A stretch of 33,041 nucleotides of DNA from an uncultured bacterium (GTDB lineage: Bacteria > Bacillota > Clostridia > Oscillospirales > Ruminococcaceae): positions 1 through 33,041 of the forward strand of contig CAJMQZ010000008.1 of assembly GCA_905215595.1 (NCBI GenBank), read 5' to 3'. Below the pieces are notes generated by a model that made no database searches, was not told the DNA's origin, and saw nothing but the letters and a program-made list of their open reading frames with translations. Position 1 is the first letter of the stretch. Each line of letters starts with the position of its first letter. The position numbers were made by a program, and so were the translations under genes. Positions 23,392-32,249 of the stretch are shown here, one piece after another.

Positions 23392-24602
23392 TCTCGGTCT
23401 CAGAGCTGAACCATTATGTCAAAACGCTGCTGGATGTGAACGACGGCTTGTTTGATCTTGCCCTGCGTGGCGAGATCGCAAACTTTGTGCAGAACGCCCG
23501 CAGCGGTCACTGCTACTTTTCTCTGCGGGATGAAGCTTGCAGCGTAAAGGCAGTGATGTTCCGCACCGATGCCCGCCGTCTGGCATTTCGCCCGGAAGAG
23601 GGGATGCGGGTGGTGGTGCGCTGCCGCGCTACCCTCTACGAGCGGGACGGCGCGTTTCAGGTCTATGTGAACGAGATGTTTCCGGATGGTCTGGGCGCAG
23701 CACAGCTTGCACTGGAACAGCTGAAGGCCCGGCTGGAAAAGGAAGGTCTGTTCGACCCGGCGCAAAAAAAGCCGCTGCCCGCATACCCCAAATGTATCGG
23801 TGTCGTCACCAGCAAAACAGGGGCGGCATTGCAGGATATCCGCAACGTGATCAGCCGCCGCTGGCCGTCCGTCCGACTGTTGTTGTGCCCGGTAACGGTG
23901 CAGGGTTTTGAGGCCGCCCGGCAGATCGCCGCCGCCATCCGCACGCTGGATCAGAGCGGACGGGTGGACGAGATCATCGTGGCCCGGGGCGGCGGCAGCA
24001 GGGAAGACCTGTGGGTGTTCAACGCCGAGGAGATCGCCCGGGCGGCATTTCGCTGCAAAACGCCGCTGATCAGTGCCATCGGACACGAGATCGACTACAC
24101 CATTCTGGATTTTGTAGCCGACCAGCGTGCGCCCACACCGTCCGCTGCCGCAGAGCTTGCAGTGCCGGATCGGGAGGAGCAGCAGCGCATTTTTGAAATT
24201 ATTAAAGAAAATATTCACAAAAATATACAAAAACGGCTTGCGTTGTGCTATAATGGTCTGGAGCAATACAACTTTTTGTTGGAGCAAAGTGCGCCGAGCA
24301 AAATCTTACAGCAGTATTCAAGCCGTCTGCAACAGGTGCAGCAGGCCATTCAGGCGCAGCAAAAAGCGCGTATGAATGACAAAAATATGCGGCTGCAACA
24401 TGCGGCCGCGCTGGCGGCATCGCTGGACCCATACCGCGTGCTGGCCCGTGGCTATGCCCTTGTGACCGACGCAAAGGGAAAAGTCTGCACCGTGGAGCAG
24501 CTGCAGCCGGAGCAGACCATCTGCGTACGCAGCCGGCAATATCAGGCACGATGCCGTGTGGAAACGGTGGAGGAGATCAATGAGAGCACCCAAAAGCTTT
24601 GA
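23379..24602 (+). CDS. xseA: Exodeoxyribonuclease VII large subunit
   Basis: Encodes 407 residues. An N-terminal OB-fold nucleic-acid-binding domain (about 1-100, with ISVSELNHYVKTLLD and ARSGHCYFSLRDE) precedes the catalytic region containing VVTSKTGAALQDIRNVISRR, ARGGGSREDLWVFN and SAIGHEIDYTILDF followed by RAPTPSAAAEL. A coiled-coil C-terminal part follows. With XseB it forms a nuclease that degrades single-stranded DNA. GGGAGG (23366-23371) lies 7 nt before ATG 23379, inside the upstream gene. It overlaps xseB by 23 bp. Confidence 0.96.
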   Translation: MADVISVSELNHYVKTLLDVNDGLFDLALRGEIANFVQNARSGHCYFSLRDEACSVKAVMFRTDARRLAFRPEEGMRVVVRCRATLYERDGAFQVYVNEMFPDGLGAAQLALEQLKARLEKEGLFDPAQKKPLPAYPKCIGVVTSKTGAALQDIRNVISRRWPSVRLLLCPVTVQGFEAARQIAAAIRTLDQSGRVDEIIVARGGGSREDLWVFNAEEIARAAFRCKTPLISAIGHEIDYTILDFVADQRAPTPSAAAELAVPDREEQQRIFEIIKENIHKNIQKRLALCYNGLEQYNFLLEQSAPSKILQQYSSRLQQVQQAIQAQQKARMNDKNMRLQHAAALAASLDPYRVLARGYALVTDAKGKVCTVEQLQPEQTICVRSRQYQARCRVETVEEINESTQKL

Positions 24603-24810
24603 AGAAGGAATGGATCGGCTGAACACGATCCTTGCACAGATGCAGCAGGAGGATACCTCGCTGGCAGATTCCGTCAAGCTGTATGCGGAAGCTGCCTCCC
24701 TGATGCAGTACTGCCATGCAACGTTGGAAAAGACGTCGCTGCAGATCGAGGAGATCAGTGCAAAGATCGCTGAGACCGTAGAAGCCCCGCAGGAGCAGGA
24801 GGAAGAATAA
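24580..24810 (+). CDS. xseB: Exodeoxyribonuclease VII small subunit
   Basis: Encodes 76 residues, the usual size. The helical-hairpin sequence KSFEEGMDRLNTILAQMQQE, then LADSVKLYAEAASLM and an acidic tail, is typical of XseB, which wraps the XseA coiled coil. ATG 24580 has GGAGGAG about 6 nt upstream and lies inside the end of xseA; an in-frame GTG upstream is rejected. The TAA overlaps the ispA start by one base. Confidence 0.94.
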   Translation: MRAPKSFEEGMDRLNTILAQMQQEDTSLADSVKLYAEAASLMQYCHATLEKTSLQIEEISAKIAETVEAPQEQEEE

Positions 24811-25691
24811 TGGAATACAAGGCGCAATATCAGGAATATCTGCTGCAAGCCACGGCTGCGCTGGATGCTGCCAGCGCCCGTTTTCTGCCCGAGGAATCGG
24901 AGGTATGCAGAGCTGCCCGTTACAGCTTGCTGGGCGGTGGAAAGCGCATCCGTGCAATTCTGACGCTCAGCGTCTGTGATATGCTGGGCGGCGAGATGCA
25001 GGCTGCGGCGCAGTTTGCAGCAGCGGTGGAGATGCTGCATTGCTACTCGCTGATCCACGATGATCTACCCTGTATGGACAATGATGATCTGCGCAGGGGG
25101 CGTCCCTCCTGCCACAAGGCTTTCAGCGAGTCCACGGCAATGCTGGCAGGTGACGTGCTGCTGACCGAGGCCTTTGAGGTGATCGCCAATGCATCCGCTG
25201 CGCCGCAGATCTGCGTGGCAGCCGCCCGAGCGCTGGGCGCAGGTGCAGGCAGCCGCGGCATGGTCTACGGACAGGAGCTGGATCTGAAATATGAGGCATT
25301 GGCTGCTACTGAAGAGCAGTTGCGCCTCATCCACCGCAACAAGACCGGTGCACTGATCAACGCCGCCGTTCAGATGGGTGCTGCTGCAGCCGAAGCAACG
25401 CCGCAGCAGTGCGAGATACTGGCCTCCTACGCATACGGGCTGGGGCTGGTGTTCCAGATCGTAGATGATGTGCTGGACGTTACCAGCACCCCGGAGCAGC
25501 TGGGCAAGCCTATCGGCAGCGACAGTGAAAACGGCAAGACCACCTTTGTTACTCTGTATGGGGTAGACGGTGCCATGGCGCTGGCACAAAAGCTGAACGA
25601 GCAGATCTGCTGTGATCTGCAACAGCATTTTGGCGTAAAGGCGGCTTTTTTGCAGCAGTTGGCACAACAACTTCTGGTGCGCAAAAACTAA
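24810..25691 (+). CDS. ispA: Polyprenyl (farnesyl/geranylgeranyl) diphosphate synthase
   Basis: Encodes 293 residues. It condenses isopentenyl diphosphate with allylic diphosphates. LLGGGKRIRAIL (41-52), the first Asp-rich motif DDLPCMD (84-90) followed by RRGRPSCHKAF, and the second Asp-rich motif DDVLD (219-223) with KPIGSDSENGKTTFV are all intact. Product length (C15 or C20) cannot be settled by eye. It starts in the xseB stop (TAATG). dxs, the entry enzyme of the MEP isoprenoid pathway, is two genes downstream. Confidence 0.94.
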   Translation: MEYKAQYQEYLLQATAALDAASARFLPEESEVCRAARYSLLGGGKRIRAILTLSVCDMLGGEMQAAAQFAAAVEMLHCYSLIHDDLPCMDNDDLRRGRPSCHKAFSESTAMLAGDVLLTEAFEVIANASAAPQICVAAARALGAGAGSRGMVYGQELDLKYEALAATEEQLRLIHRNKTGALINAAVQMGAAAAEATPQQCEILASYAYGLGLVFQIVDDVLDVTSTPEQLGKPIGSDSENGKTTFVTLYGVDGAMALAQKLNEQICCDLQQHFGVKAAFLQQLAQQLLVRKN

Positions 25692-25709
25692 AGAAAAGGG
25701 AATACGGAT

Positions 25710-26177
25710 ATGCAGTTTATTCAAAACATCTTATCGGCCAATCAGATATTGACCGCATCACTTCTCAGCTGGTTCATTGCGCAGGTGCTAAAGACCATCA
25801 TCAATTTCATTCTGCTGGGCAAGTTCCAGTTAGAGCGGATGTGGGGTGATGGCGGTATGCCCAGCGCACACAGCGCAACTGTCTGTGCCATGGCCATTGT
25901 TACCGGGCGCAGCGCTGGCGTTTCCTCGCCCATTTTCGCGGTTGCCTGCGTTGTAGCAATCATCACCATGCACGATGCTATGGGCGTCCGGCACGAGACC
26001 GGCGAACAGGCAAAAGTGCTGAACCAGATGATCGCCCAATGGATCGATGTAAACGAGAAAAACGCTCCCTTTTTGCAGAATATGCACCTGAAGGAAATGG
26101 TCGGCCACACGCCGCTGCAGGTCGTGGCGGGCGTGCTGCTCGGCTCTCTGGTGGGTTTTTTGTTCCCGGTCGTGTAA
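25710..26177 (+). CDS. Divergent PAP2 family membrane protein (YuiD/DUF212)
   Basis: Encodes 155 residues with about four membrane segments. GDGGMPSAHSATVCAMA (about 50-66) resembles the PAP2 phosphatase SAHS motif, and HDAMGVRHETGEQAKVLNQM (about 90-110) is typical of the divergent PAP2/DUF212 family. A lipid-phosphate (for example polyprenyl-phosphate) phosphatase role would suit its place between ispA and dxs, but this is inferred only from context. AAAGGG precedes ATG 25710 and the gap to ispA is 18 bp. Confidence 0.88.
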   Translation: MQFIQNILSANQILTASLLSWFIAQVLKTIINFILLGKFQLERMWGDGGMPSAHSATVCAMAIVTGRSAGVSSPIFAVACVVAIITMHDAMGVRHETGEQAKVLNQMIAQWIDVNEKNAPFLQNMHLKEMVGHTPLQVVAGVLLGSLVGFLFPVV

Positions 26178-26225
26178 AAAGCGGCAGAAACGCCCAAAGT
26201 ACAAACGCATAAAGGACGTGTGAAT

Positions 26226-28109
26226 ATGGAATCGTTGTTGCTGGACAAGATCGATCAGCCCAGCGATCTTAAAAAGCTGAATACACAGCAGGTGAAAAAG
26301 CTTTGCACGGAGATACGGCATTTTATGCTGGAAAACATCTCCAAGACCGGTGGGCATCTGGCCTCTAATCTTGGCACTGTAGAGCTGACCGTGGCTCTGC
26401 ACCGTGTGCTGGAAACGCCTAAGGATAAGATCGTATTTGATGTAGGGCATCAGTGCTATACCCACAAGCTGCTCACTGGACGCCGGAAGCAGTTTGATCA
26501 TTTACGGCAGCTGGATGGTATTTCCGGCTTTCCGAACCCCCACGAAAGTGTGCACGATGCCTTTATTTCCGGACATGGCAATACGGCGCTTTCGCTGGCC
26601 ATTGGCATGGCCTGGGCAAAAAAAATCAAGAGAGAGCCCGGGCTTGTGGTGGCAGTGATCGGCGATGGTGCCTTTACCGGTGGCATGGTATACGAGGGTA
26701 TGAATAACATCGGCGGGTTGGACAATCTGCTTGTGATCCTGAACGATAACAAGATGTCCATCTCTAAGAATGTCGGTGCGCTGGCGCGGTATCTGACCCA
26801 TCTGCGCACGACTACGGCCTATTATGATGCCAAGGATAATGTGCGCAGCTTTCTGGATGGCGTGCCATTGATCGGCACACCGATGAAAAAGTCGCTGATA
26901 GGCGCAAAAGCGCTGGTTCGCCGCGCTATGTACCATTCCACTATGTTCGAGGATATGGGCTTTGAGTACATCGGCCCGGTGGACGGTCATAATGTGGAGG
27001 AGCTGGAGCGAACCTTGCGCTCGATCTATCAGCGACCGGGTACGTACTTTTTGCATGTTGTGACCAAAAAGGGGAAGGGCTATCAGCCGGCAGAGATGAA
27101 TCCTGGCAACTATCACGGTGTATCTGCCTTTGACCCGGACGGAATGCCGGATCCGGAGGTTGCACCAAAGGAGTCCTTCTCCACCGTTTTTGGCAAGCTG
27201 CTGGTGCAGGAGGGAACCCAAAACCCGAAGCTCTGCGCGATCACCGCTGCCATGAAGTACGGCACCGGATTGCAATTCTTTGCCCATCGTCACCCGCAGC
27301 GCTTTTTTGATGTGGGCATGGCAGAGCAGCATGCCGTCACCTTTGCAGCCGGTCTGGCCAGTCAGGGAATGCTGCCGGTAGTGTGCATCTACTCTACCTT
27401 CCTACAGCGCTCTTATGACCAGATCATCCATGATGTCAACCTTTTAAAGGAAACCGTGGTCTTTGCCATCGACCGTGCAGGCTTTGTTCCCGCAGACGGT
27501 GAGACCCATCAGGGCATCTACGATGCTGCTTTCCTCAGCCAGATGGGCATCCCGGTCTATGCCCCCTCCAACTACGAGGAGTTGCAATACTGGCTGCACT
27601 ATTTGCTGCAGGATACGATTTCCGGCCCGCGTGCCATCCGCTATCCCCGTGGCGGCGAGAGTGCAAAGCTGGCGCAGTATCTCTGTACAAAGCAGGAATA
27701 CGACTTTTTGCGCGAGACGCCCGGGGCAGAGATCCTTCTGGTCAGCTATGCGGATGAGTTGGAGGATCTGCTGGAAGCTGCCGACCAATTGAACGATGCA
27801 TCGCAGTATACGGATGTTCTGAAGCTTGTAAAGCTATATCCCTTTACAGATAAACTCATCGATACTGTGTCGAAATATAAAATCGTACTGTTTGCAGAAG
27901 AATGTGTTGCAGCTGGTGGTATTGGCGAGCATCTGGCCTGCGCTCTGCAACAAAAGGGCTGGAACGGCCGCTTTTTGCACTGCGCTGTTCACACGGCCTG
28001 TCTGCCGCACGCGACTGTTCCGCAGATCAAGCAGTGCACTGGTCTGGATGCTGCGGATCTTGTGCAGGCAGTCCGGGCTGCCCTTATGAAAGGAGAAAAC
28101 GAGCTGTGA
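26226..28109 (+). CDS. dxs: 1-deoxy-D-xylulose-5-phosphate synthase
   Basis: Encodes 627 residues, standard length. This thiamine-diphosphate enzyme joins pyruvate and glyceraldehyde 3-phosphate to start the MEP pathway. KTGGHLASNLGTVELTVAL, VFDVGHQCYTHKLLTGR, the ThDP motif GDGAFTGGMVYEG with NDNKMSIS, VTKKGKGYQPAE and the transketolase-like DVGMAEQHAVTFAAGLA are all present. ATG 26226 is 9 nt after AAAGGA (26211-26216); an in-frame GTG at 26220 would be too close to it. Its stop overlaps tlyA by 4 nt. Its cofactor is made by the thiN product in the same window. Confidence 0.96.
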   Translation: MESLLLDKIDQPSDLKKLNTQQVKKLCTEIRHFMLENISKTGGHLASNLGTVELTVALHRVLETPKDKIVFDVGHQCYTHKLLTGRRKQFDHLRQLDGISGFPNPHESVHDAFISGHGNTALSLAIGMAWAKKIKREPGLVVAVIGDGAFTGGMVYEGMNNIGGLDNLLVILNDNKMSISKNVGALARYLTHLRTTTAYYDAKDNVRSFLDGVPLIGTPMKKSLIGAKALVRRAMYHSTMFEDMGFEYIGPVDGHNVEELERTLRSIYQRPGTYFLHVVTKKGKGYQPAEMNPGNYHGVSAFDPDGMPDPEVAPKESFSTVFGKLLVQEGTQNPKLCAITAAMKYGTGLQFFAHRHPQRFFDVGMAEQHAVTFAAGLASQGMLPVVCIYSTFLQRSYDQIIHDVNLLKETVVFAIDRAGFVPADGETHQGIYDAAFLSQMGIPVYAPSNYEELQYWLHYLLQDTISGPRAIRYPRGGESAKLAQYLCTKQEYDFLRETPGAEILLVSYADELEDLLEAADQLNDASQYTDVLKLVKLYPFTDKLIDTVSKYKIVLFAEECVAAGGIGEHLACALQQKGWNGRFLHCAVHTACLPHATVPQIKQCTGLDAADLVQAVRAALMKGENEL

Positions 28110-28909
28110 AAATTCGGTTGGATCAATATCTTGTGCAGAACGGCCTTGTGCAGAGCCGGGAGCGCGCCAAAGCTCTGATCATGGCCGGCGTGGTTTTTGT
28201 CAATCAGCAAAAGGTGGACAAGGCCGGTGAGATGATCAAAGAGGACGCAGTGGTCGAGGTTCGCGGCCATGATATCGGTTACGTCAGCCGTGGCGGTTTG
28301 AAGCTGGAAAAGGCCATGAAGTGCTTCCCGCTTACCCCTAACGGCAAGGTCTGCATGGACATCGGTGCGTCCACCGGCGGCTTTACCGACTGTATGCTGC
28401 AAAATGGTGCAGTGAAGGTGTATGCCGTAGACGTTGGTTATGGTCAGCTGGCATGGAGTCTGCGGACGGATGAGCGTGTGGTGAACATGGAACGCACGAA
28501 TATCCGCTATGTCACACCGGAGGATCTGGCAGAGCCCATCGAGTTTTTCAGTGTGGATGTTTCCTTTATTTCTTTGCATCACATCTTCCCGGTGGCACAG
28601 CGCATCACAACCCCGGATGCCATGGGCGTCTGTCTGGTGAAGCCGCAGTTCGAGGCAGGCCGCGAGAAGGTGGGCAAAAATGGCGTGGTACGAGACCCCG
28701 CCGTGCACCGTGAGGTGTTGCACAACGCTATGTCTTATGCTGCGGAAAACGGCTTTGTGGTGCGCGGGCTGGATTACAGCCCGGTCAAGGGGCCGGAGGG
28801 TAATATCGAGTACCTGATGTTTGTGCAGAAGAGCGACCAGCCCGCAGTGCTGGACGATGAAGCCGCCGCACAGGTAGTGGCAGCAAGCCACACCACGCTG
28901 GATCGTTAA
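28106..28909 (+). CDS. tlyA: TlyA family rRNA (cytidine-2'-O)-methyltransferase
   Basis: Encodes 267 residues. An N-terminal S4 RNA-binding domain (about 1-60: MKIRLDQYLVQNGLVQSRER and AGVVFVNQQKVDKAG) precedes an FtsJ-like methyltransferase with SAM motif DIGASTGGFTDCML and the VKPQFEAGREKVGKNGVVRD segment. TlyA homologues 2'-O-methylate 16S and 23S rRNA; they were once annotated hemolysins. GTG 28106 sits in the GTGA overlap with dxs, with AAAGGAG 10 nt upstream. The order dxs-tlyA-nadK-argR-recN is conserved in Firmicutes. Confidence 0.94.
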   Translation: MKIRLDQYLVQNGLVQSRERAKALIMAGVVFVNQQKVDKAGEMIKEDAVVEVRGHDIGYVSRGGLKLEKAMKCFPLTPNGKVCMDIGASTGGFTDCMLQNGAVKVYAVDVGYGQLAWSLRTDERVVNMERTNIRYVTPEDLAEPIEFFSVDVSFISLHHIFPVAQRITTPDAMGVCLVKPQFEAGREKVGKNGVVRDPAVHREVLHNAMSYAAENGFVVRGLDYSPVKGPEGNIEYLMFVQKSDQPAVLDDEAAAQVVAASHTTLDR

Positions 28910-28939
28910 GGCCCAGCCGTCAGCAAAGGAGAAGCCGGT

Positions 28940-29791
28940 ATGACGATCTACATTTCGCCCAACCCGGGCAAGACCTCTGCCAGCGAGATCGCGCTGCGTG
29001 CGGCGCAGATCCTGCTGACCCACGGCGCAGCTGTACTGATGAGCGATGCCCTGCGGGAAAGTTGCAGCACGGCAGGGGTCATTTATCTGCCGCTGGAGCA
29101 GTGTCTGGAGCGTGCTGACGTGATCCTTACCATCGGCGGGGATGGCACTATCCTGCACGAAGCGAATCTTTCGCTCCGGTACGCAAAGCCCCTCCTCGGC
29201 ATCAATCTGGGACGCTGCGGCTTTTTGGCTACCTGCGAGATCGGCGAAATGGAAACAAAGCTGGCTGCCGTGGCGCGGGGCGAATTTCAGCTGGACAACC
29301 GGATGCTTTTATATGCCCGGGTGCTTGGTCAGGACGGCTGGGAAGATCATGCCCTCAATGATGTCGTTGTGACTAAGGGGCGCTTGCAGCAGGCCATCGA
29401 CTTCAGCATTTACTGCGATGATATTCTGGTAGAGCACTACCGGGGCGATGGCGTCATTGTGGCGACCCCAACCGGCTCTACGGCCTACTCGCTGGCAGCC
29501 GGAGGCCCGATTCTGGACTCTCAGACTAAAGGCGTTGTGGTGACCCCCATCTGTCCCCACAGCCTGGCCAGCCCGGCCATGGTGTTTGCACAGGAGCGCA
29601 AGCTGAACGTCTGCGTGGGACAGGTGGCAGATGATGAAGTATTTATCAGCTGTGACGGCGGTACGGGCTACCCCCTCAAGGCGGGTGCCACCGCAGAGAT
29701 CCGTCTGTCCGATCAGAACGTCAAGCTTATTACCTTTGGGCGGGCAGACCAGTTTCAAGCCATTGACCAGAAACTGCGTAAAAGACAATAA
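28940..29791 (+). CDS. nadK: NAD kinase
   Basis: Encodes 283 residues. It phosphorylates NAD to NADP. The nucleotide-binding GGDGT motif is at 66-70 (TIGGDGTILHEANL), followed by GINLGRCGFLA, an ALND variant of the usual NE motif (HALNDVVVTKG) and TPTGSTAYSLAAGGPI. AAAGGAG (about 28925-28931) precedes ATG 28940, 30 bp after tlyA. Confidence 0.95.
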   Translation: MTIYISPNPGKTSASEIALRAAQILLTHGAAVLMSDALRESCSTAGVIYLPLEQCLERADVILTIGGDGTILHEANLSLRYAKPLLGINLGRCGFLATCEIGEMETKLAAVARGEFQLDNRMLLYARVLGQDGWEDHALNDVVVTKGRLQQAIDFSIYCDDILVEHYRGDGVIVATPTGSTAYSLAAGGPILDSQTKGVVVTPICPHSLASPAMVFAQERKLNVCVGQVADDEVFISCDGGTGYPLKAGATAEIRLSDQNVKLITFGRADQFQAIDQKLRKRQ

Positions 29792-29811
29792 CACGGGAGG
29801 CGATTTTTAAG

Positions 29812-30300
29812 ATGGCACGCAGCCGCAAAGAAGATACAAAAACAAAAGCGGAACGCTTGCAGACGATCCTGCGTCTTGTGCAGGAGCATCCCATCAGCCG
29901 ACAGGAGGTGCTGCTGGAGCACCTGCGGAACGAAGGCTTTGAGGTAACGCAGGCCACCGTTTCCCGCGATATCCGGGAGCTGTGCCTTGTAAAGGCAGCT
30001 ACTACCGAGGGCTACCGCTATGTTTCCAGCCGGAACGAAAGTTTCAACCCCAAGACCCAAGGGCGCTTTGAGACCATCTTCCACGAGTCCGTTCTGGGGG
30101 TAGATTACGCCGGACATGTTGTGTTGGTAAAATGCTATTCCGGCATGGCCAATGCTGCCTGCGAGGTTTTTGACGCTTTACAGTGGAAAAACGTTGTCGG
30201 TACTCTTTCCGGTGATGACACCTTTTTAATTGTTGCGCGCTCGGAGCGCGATGCTAAAACCATTTGTTCGGAGCTGACCCGTTATGTGGGGCAGAGATGA
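29812..30300 (+). CDS. argR: Arginine repressor ArgR/AhrC
   Basis: Encodes 162 residues. An N-terminal winged helix (about 10-80) has the recognition region VTQATVSRDIRELCLVKA. A C-terminal hexamerisation and arginine-binding domain has VLGVDYAGHVVLVKC and GTLSGDDTFLIVARSE. It is expected to control arginine metabolism genes, none of which are in the window. GGGAGG (29795-29800) lies 11 nt before ATG 29812. It is placed between nadK and recN, as in many Firmicutes. The first ~10 residues are rich in Lys/Arg. Confidence 0.95.
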   Translation: MARSRKEDTKTKAERLQTILRLVQEHPISRQEVLLEHLRNEGFEVTQATVSRDIRELCLVKAATTEGYRYVSSRNESFNPKTQGRFETIFHESVLGVDYAGHVVLVKCYSGMANAACEVFDALQWKNVVGTLSGDDTFLIVARSERDAKTICSELTRYVGQR

Positions 30301-30318
30301 CGGTAGGAGAACGAAGCC

Positions 30319-31989
30319 ATGCTGAGCAGCCTGCAAATTGAAAATGTTGCCGTGATCCAGAAGGCGGAGGTGCACTTTGAACCGGGGCTGAATGTACTGA
30401 CCGGCGAGACCGGTGCGGGCAAATCCATCCTGATCGATTCCATCAATGCGATCCTTGGCAACCGCACCTCTAAGGACTTGGTGCGCACCGGGGCTGCAAA
30501 GGCGGTGATCCGCGCCGCCTTTGAGCAGGTGCCGCCTACTGTGCTGGATAAGCTTGAGCAGTCCGGCTACGAGCGCTCGGAAGCACTGCTGCTCAGCCGC
30601 GAGATCACCGCCGAGGGCAAAAGCAGCTGCCGTATCAACGGGATGCCAGCCACGGCAGCCGTTTTGCGTGAACTGTGCGGTGGGCTGATCAACATCAACG
30701 GTCAGCACGATTCTGTGGGTCTGCTCAATCCGGCGCATCATCTGGGCATTCTGGATGATTATGCGCAGAACCGTACAGTTTTTCAGGAGTACTATACCCT
30801 GTACCGGGAACTGGTGCAGGTCAAGCGGGAGCTGGACGCCCTGATCACCGATGAGACTGAAAAACAGCGCAAGATCGACCTGTTGCAGTATCAGGTGCAG
30901 GAGATCGAGGATGCCGGGCTGACTGCCGGAGAGGAGCAGACGCTGGAAAACCGCCGCAAGGTGCTGTCCAATGCCTCTGCCATCCGGGATCGTCTGGCGC
31001 AGAGCTATGCGCTGCTTTCCGGCAGTGATGATGCCGCAGGCGCGGTGGATCTGCTGGGGGAAGCCTCCAACGCGGTGGACGCTGCCGCGCAGCTGGACCC
31101 CGCGCTTACAGCCGCCGCCGGGCAGCTGCTGGACTTATACTATAACGCCAAGGATGTGGCCGCAGATCTGATCGGGCGGCTGGATGCCTACGACACCAAC
31201 GATGCAGAACTGGACGAGGTGGAGCAGAGACTGGATCTTTTGTACCGTCTGAAGCGCAAGTATGGCAGCACGGTGGAGGATGTGATCGCTTTTGGGCAGA
31301 AGGCCCGGGAGGAGCTGGACAGCATCCAGCATTCCCAGCAGCGCTATGATGCCTTGCAAGCAGAAAAGCTGCGTCTTTACGCAAAAGCGCGGGAAAAGGC
31401 AGAGGCGCTGACCCAGACCCGACTGAAAGCCTTTGAGGAACTGAACACCCGCATTTCCGGCACGCTGGACTTTTTGAATATGCCGGGTGTGCGTATGACT
31501 TTGCGGCACACCCGCGGCCCGCTGGCCAGCCATGGGCAGGACAGCATCGAGTTCTACATCTCAACAAACCCCGGTGAAGCACCCAAGCCGCTGGCAAAAA
31601 TCGCATCCGGCGGCGAGCTGAGCCGTATCACTCTTGCCATCAAGAATGCAATGGCCGATAAGGACGCTGTGCCTACCGTGATCTATGATGAGATCGACAG
31701 CGGTGTGTCCGGCAAGGCAGCCGGACGCATTGGCGAGGTACTGCGTCAGAGCGCACAGGGACATCAGATCCTGTGCATCACCCATACGGCGCAGATCGCA
31801 GCGCTGGCCGACTGCCATCTGCTCATCCAGAAGAATGTATCTAACGAGCGCACCTATACCGAGATTCATCCGCTGGACGAAAACGGCCGCGTGGAGGCGT
31901 TGGCACGTCTTATCTCCGGCGACCACGTTACCGAGCTTTCCCGCGCCAATGCACGAGAGATGCTGCAGGAGCGCAAGCACGGCGGCTGA
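30319..31989 (+). CDS. recN: DNA repair protein RecN
   Basis: Encodes 556 residues. It is an SMC-like ATPase for double-strand break repair. Walker A GETGAGKS (29-36) follows MLSSLQIENVAVIQKAEVHF. A long coiled-coil centre (about 150-390) follows, then the ABC signature ASGGELSR (429-436) and Walker B TVIYDEIDSGVSG. AGGAG precedes ATG 30319. In B. subtilis and many clostridia the next genes are spoIVB and spo0A; neither is present, and a repeat plus tyrS follow instead. There is no clear hairpin terminator directly after the stop. Confidence 0.96.
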   Translation: MLSSLQIENVAVIQKAEVHFEPGLNVLTGETGAGKSILIDSINAILGNRTSKDLVRTGAAKAVIRAAFEQVPPTVLDKLEQSGYERSEALLLSREITAEGKSSCRINGMPATAAVLRELCGGLININGQHDSVGLLNPAHHLGILDDYAQNRTVFQEYYTLYRELVQVKRELDALITDETEKQRKIDLLQYQVQEIEDAGLTAGEEQTLENRRKVLSNASAIRDRLAQSYALLSGSDDAAGAVDLLGEASNAVDAAAQLDPALTAAAGQLLDLYYNAKDVAADLIGRLDAYDTNDAELDEVEQRLDLLYRLKRKYGSTVEDVIAFGQKAREELDSIQHSQQRYDALQAEKLRLYAKAREKAEALTQTRLKAFEELNTRISGTLDFLNMPGVRMTLRHTRGPLASHGQDSIEFYISTNPGEAPKPLAKIASGGELSRITLAIKNAMADKDAVPTVIYDEIDSGVSGKAAGRIGEVLRQSAQGHQILCITHTAQIAALADCHLLIQKNVSNERTYTEIHPLDENGRVEALARLISGDHVTELSRANAREMLQERKHGG

Positions 31990-32038
31990 GCAGTTTTTGC
32001 AAAAACATGGAAATCAGCTTTTGAAGTTTGTCCCGAAG

Positions 32039-32171
32039 TAAAAGCCTTCACCCTTTGGGGGAAGGTGGCGCGTAGCGCCGGATAAGGGGGAACTACCCGT
32101 AAGCCGCTGCTTGTCTGCGCCCTCGTCAGTCACCTTCGGTGACAGCTTCTCCCGACCGGGGGAAGCCTTTA
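32039..32171. repeat. Palindromic MITE/REP-like repeat element
   Basis: About 130 bases with imperfect terminal inverted repeats: AAAGCCTTCACCC at the left and GGGGGAAGCCTTT at the right. TA dinucleotides flank both ends (32039-32040 and 32170-32171), possibly a target duplication. Internal hairpins include GGCGC-gta-GCGCC (32068-32080) and GTCACC-ttc-GGTGAC (32128-32142). The style matches short palindromic repeats common between genes of gut Clostridia, a judgement from memory. Only one copy was noticed in this window. It may also help terminate recN transcription. Confidence 0.7.
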
Positions 32172-32209
32172 GAAGAAAATTGATTTCCGTGTTGCAAAAA
32201 AGACGGCTC

Positions 32210-32238
32210 TTGACAAGGCAGCGGTCTTGTGATAGAGT
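32210..32238 (+). promoter_or_regulatory. Sigma-A promoter of the T-box/tyrS transcript
   Basis: TTGACA (32210-32215, perfect consensus), a 17-bp spacer and TAGAGT (32233-32238), preceded by TGA as an extended -10. Transcription should begin near 32245, right at the T-box leader. Confidence 0.85.
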
Positions 32239-32249
32239 AGGCATTGTTA

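Noticed and set aside
31990..32005. TTTTTGCAAAAA palindrome after recN as a terminator
   Set aside because: The stem is only A-T pairs with almost no loop and no following T-run, so it would not terminate well.
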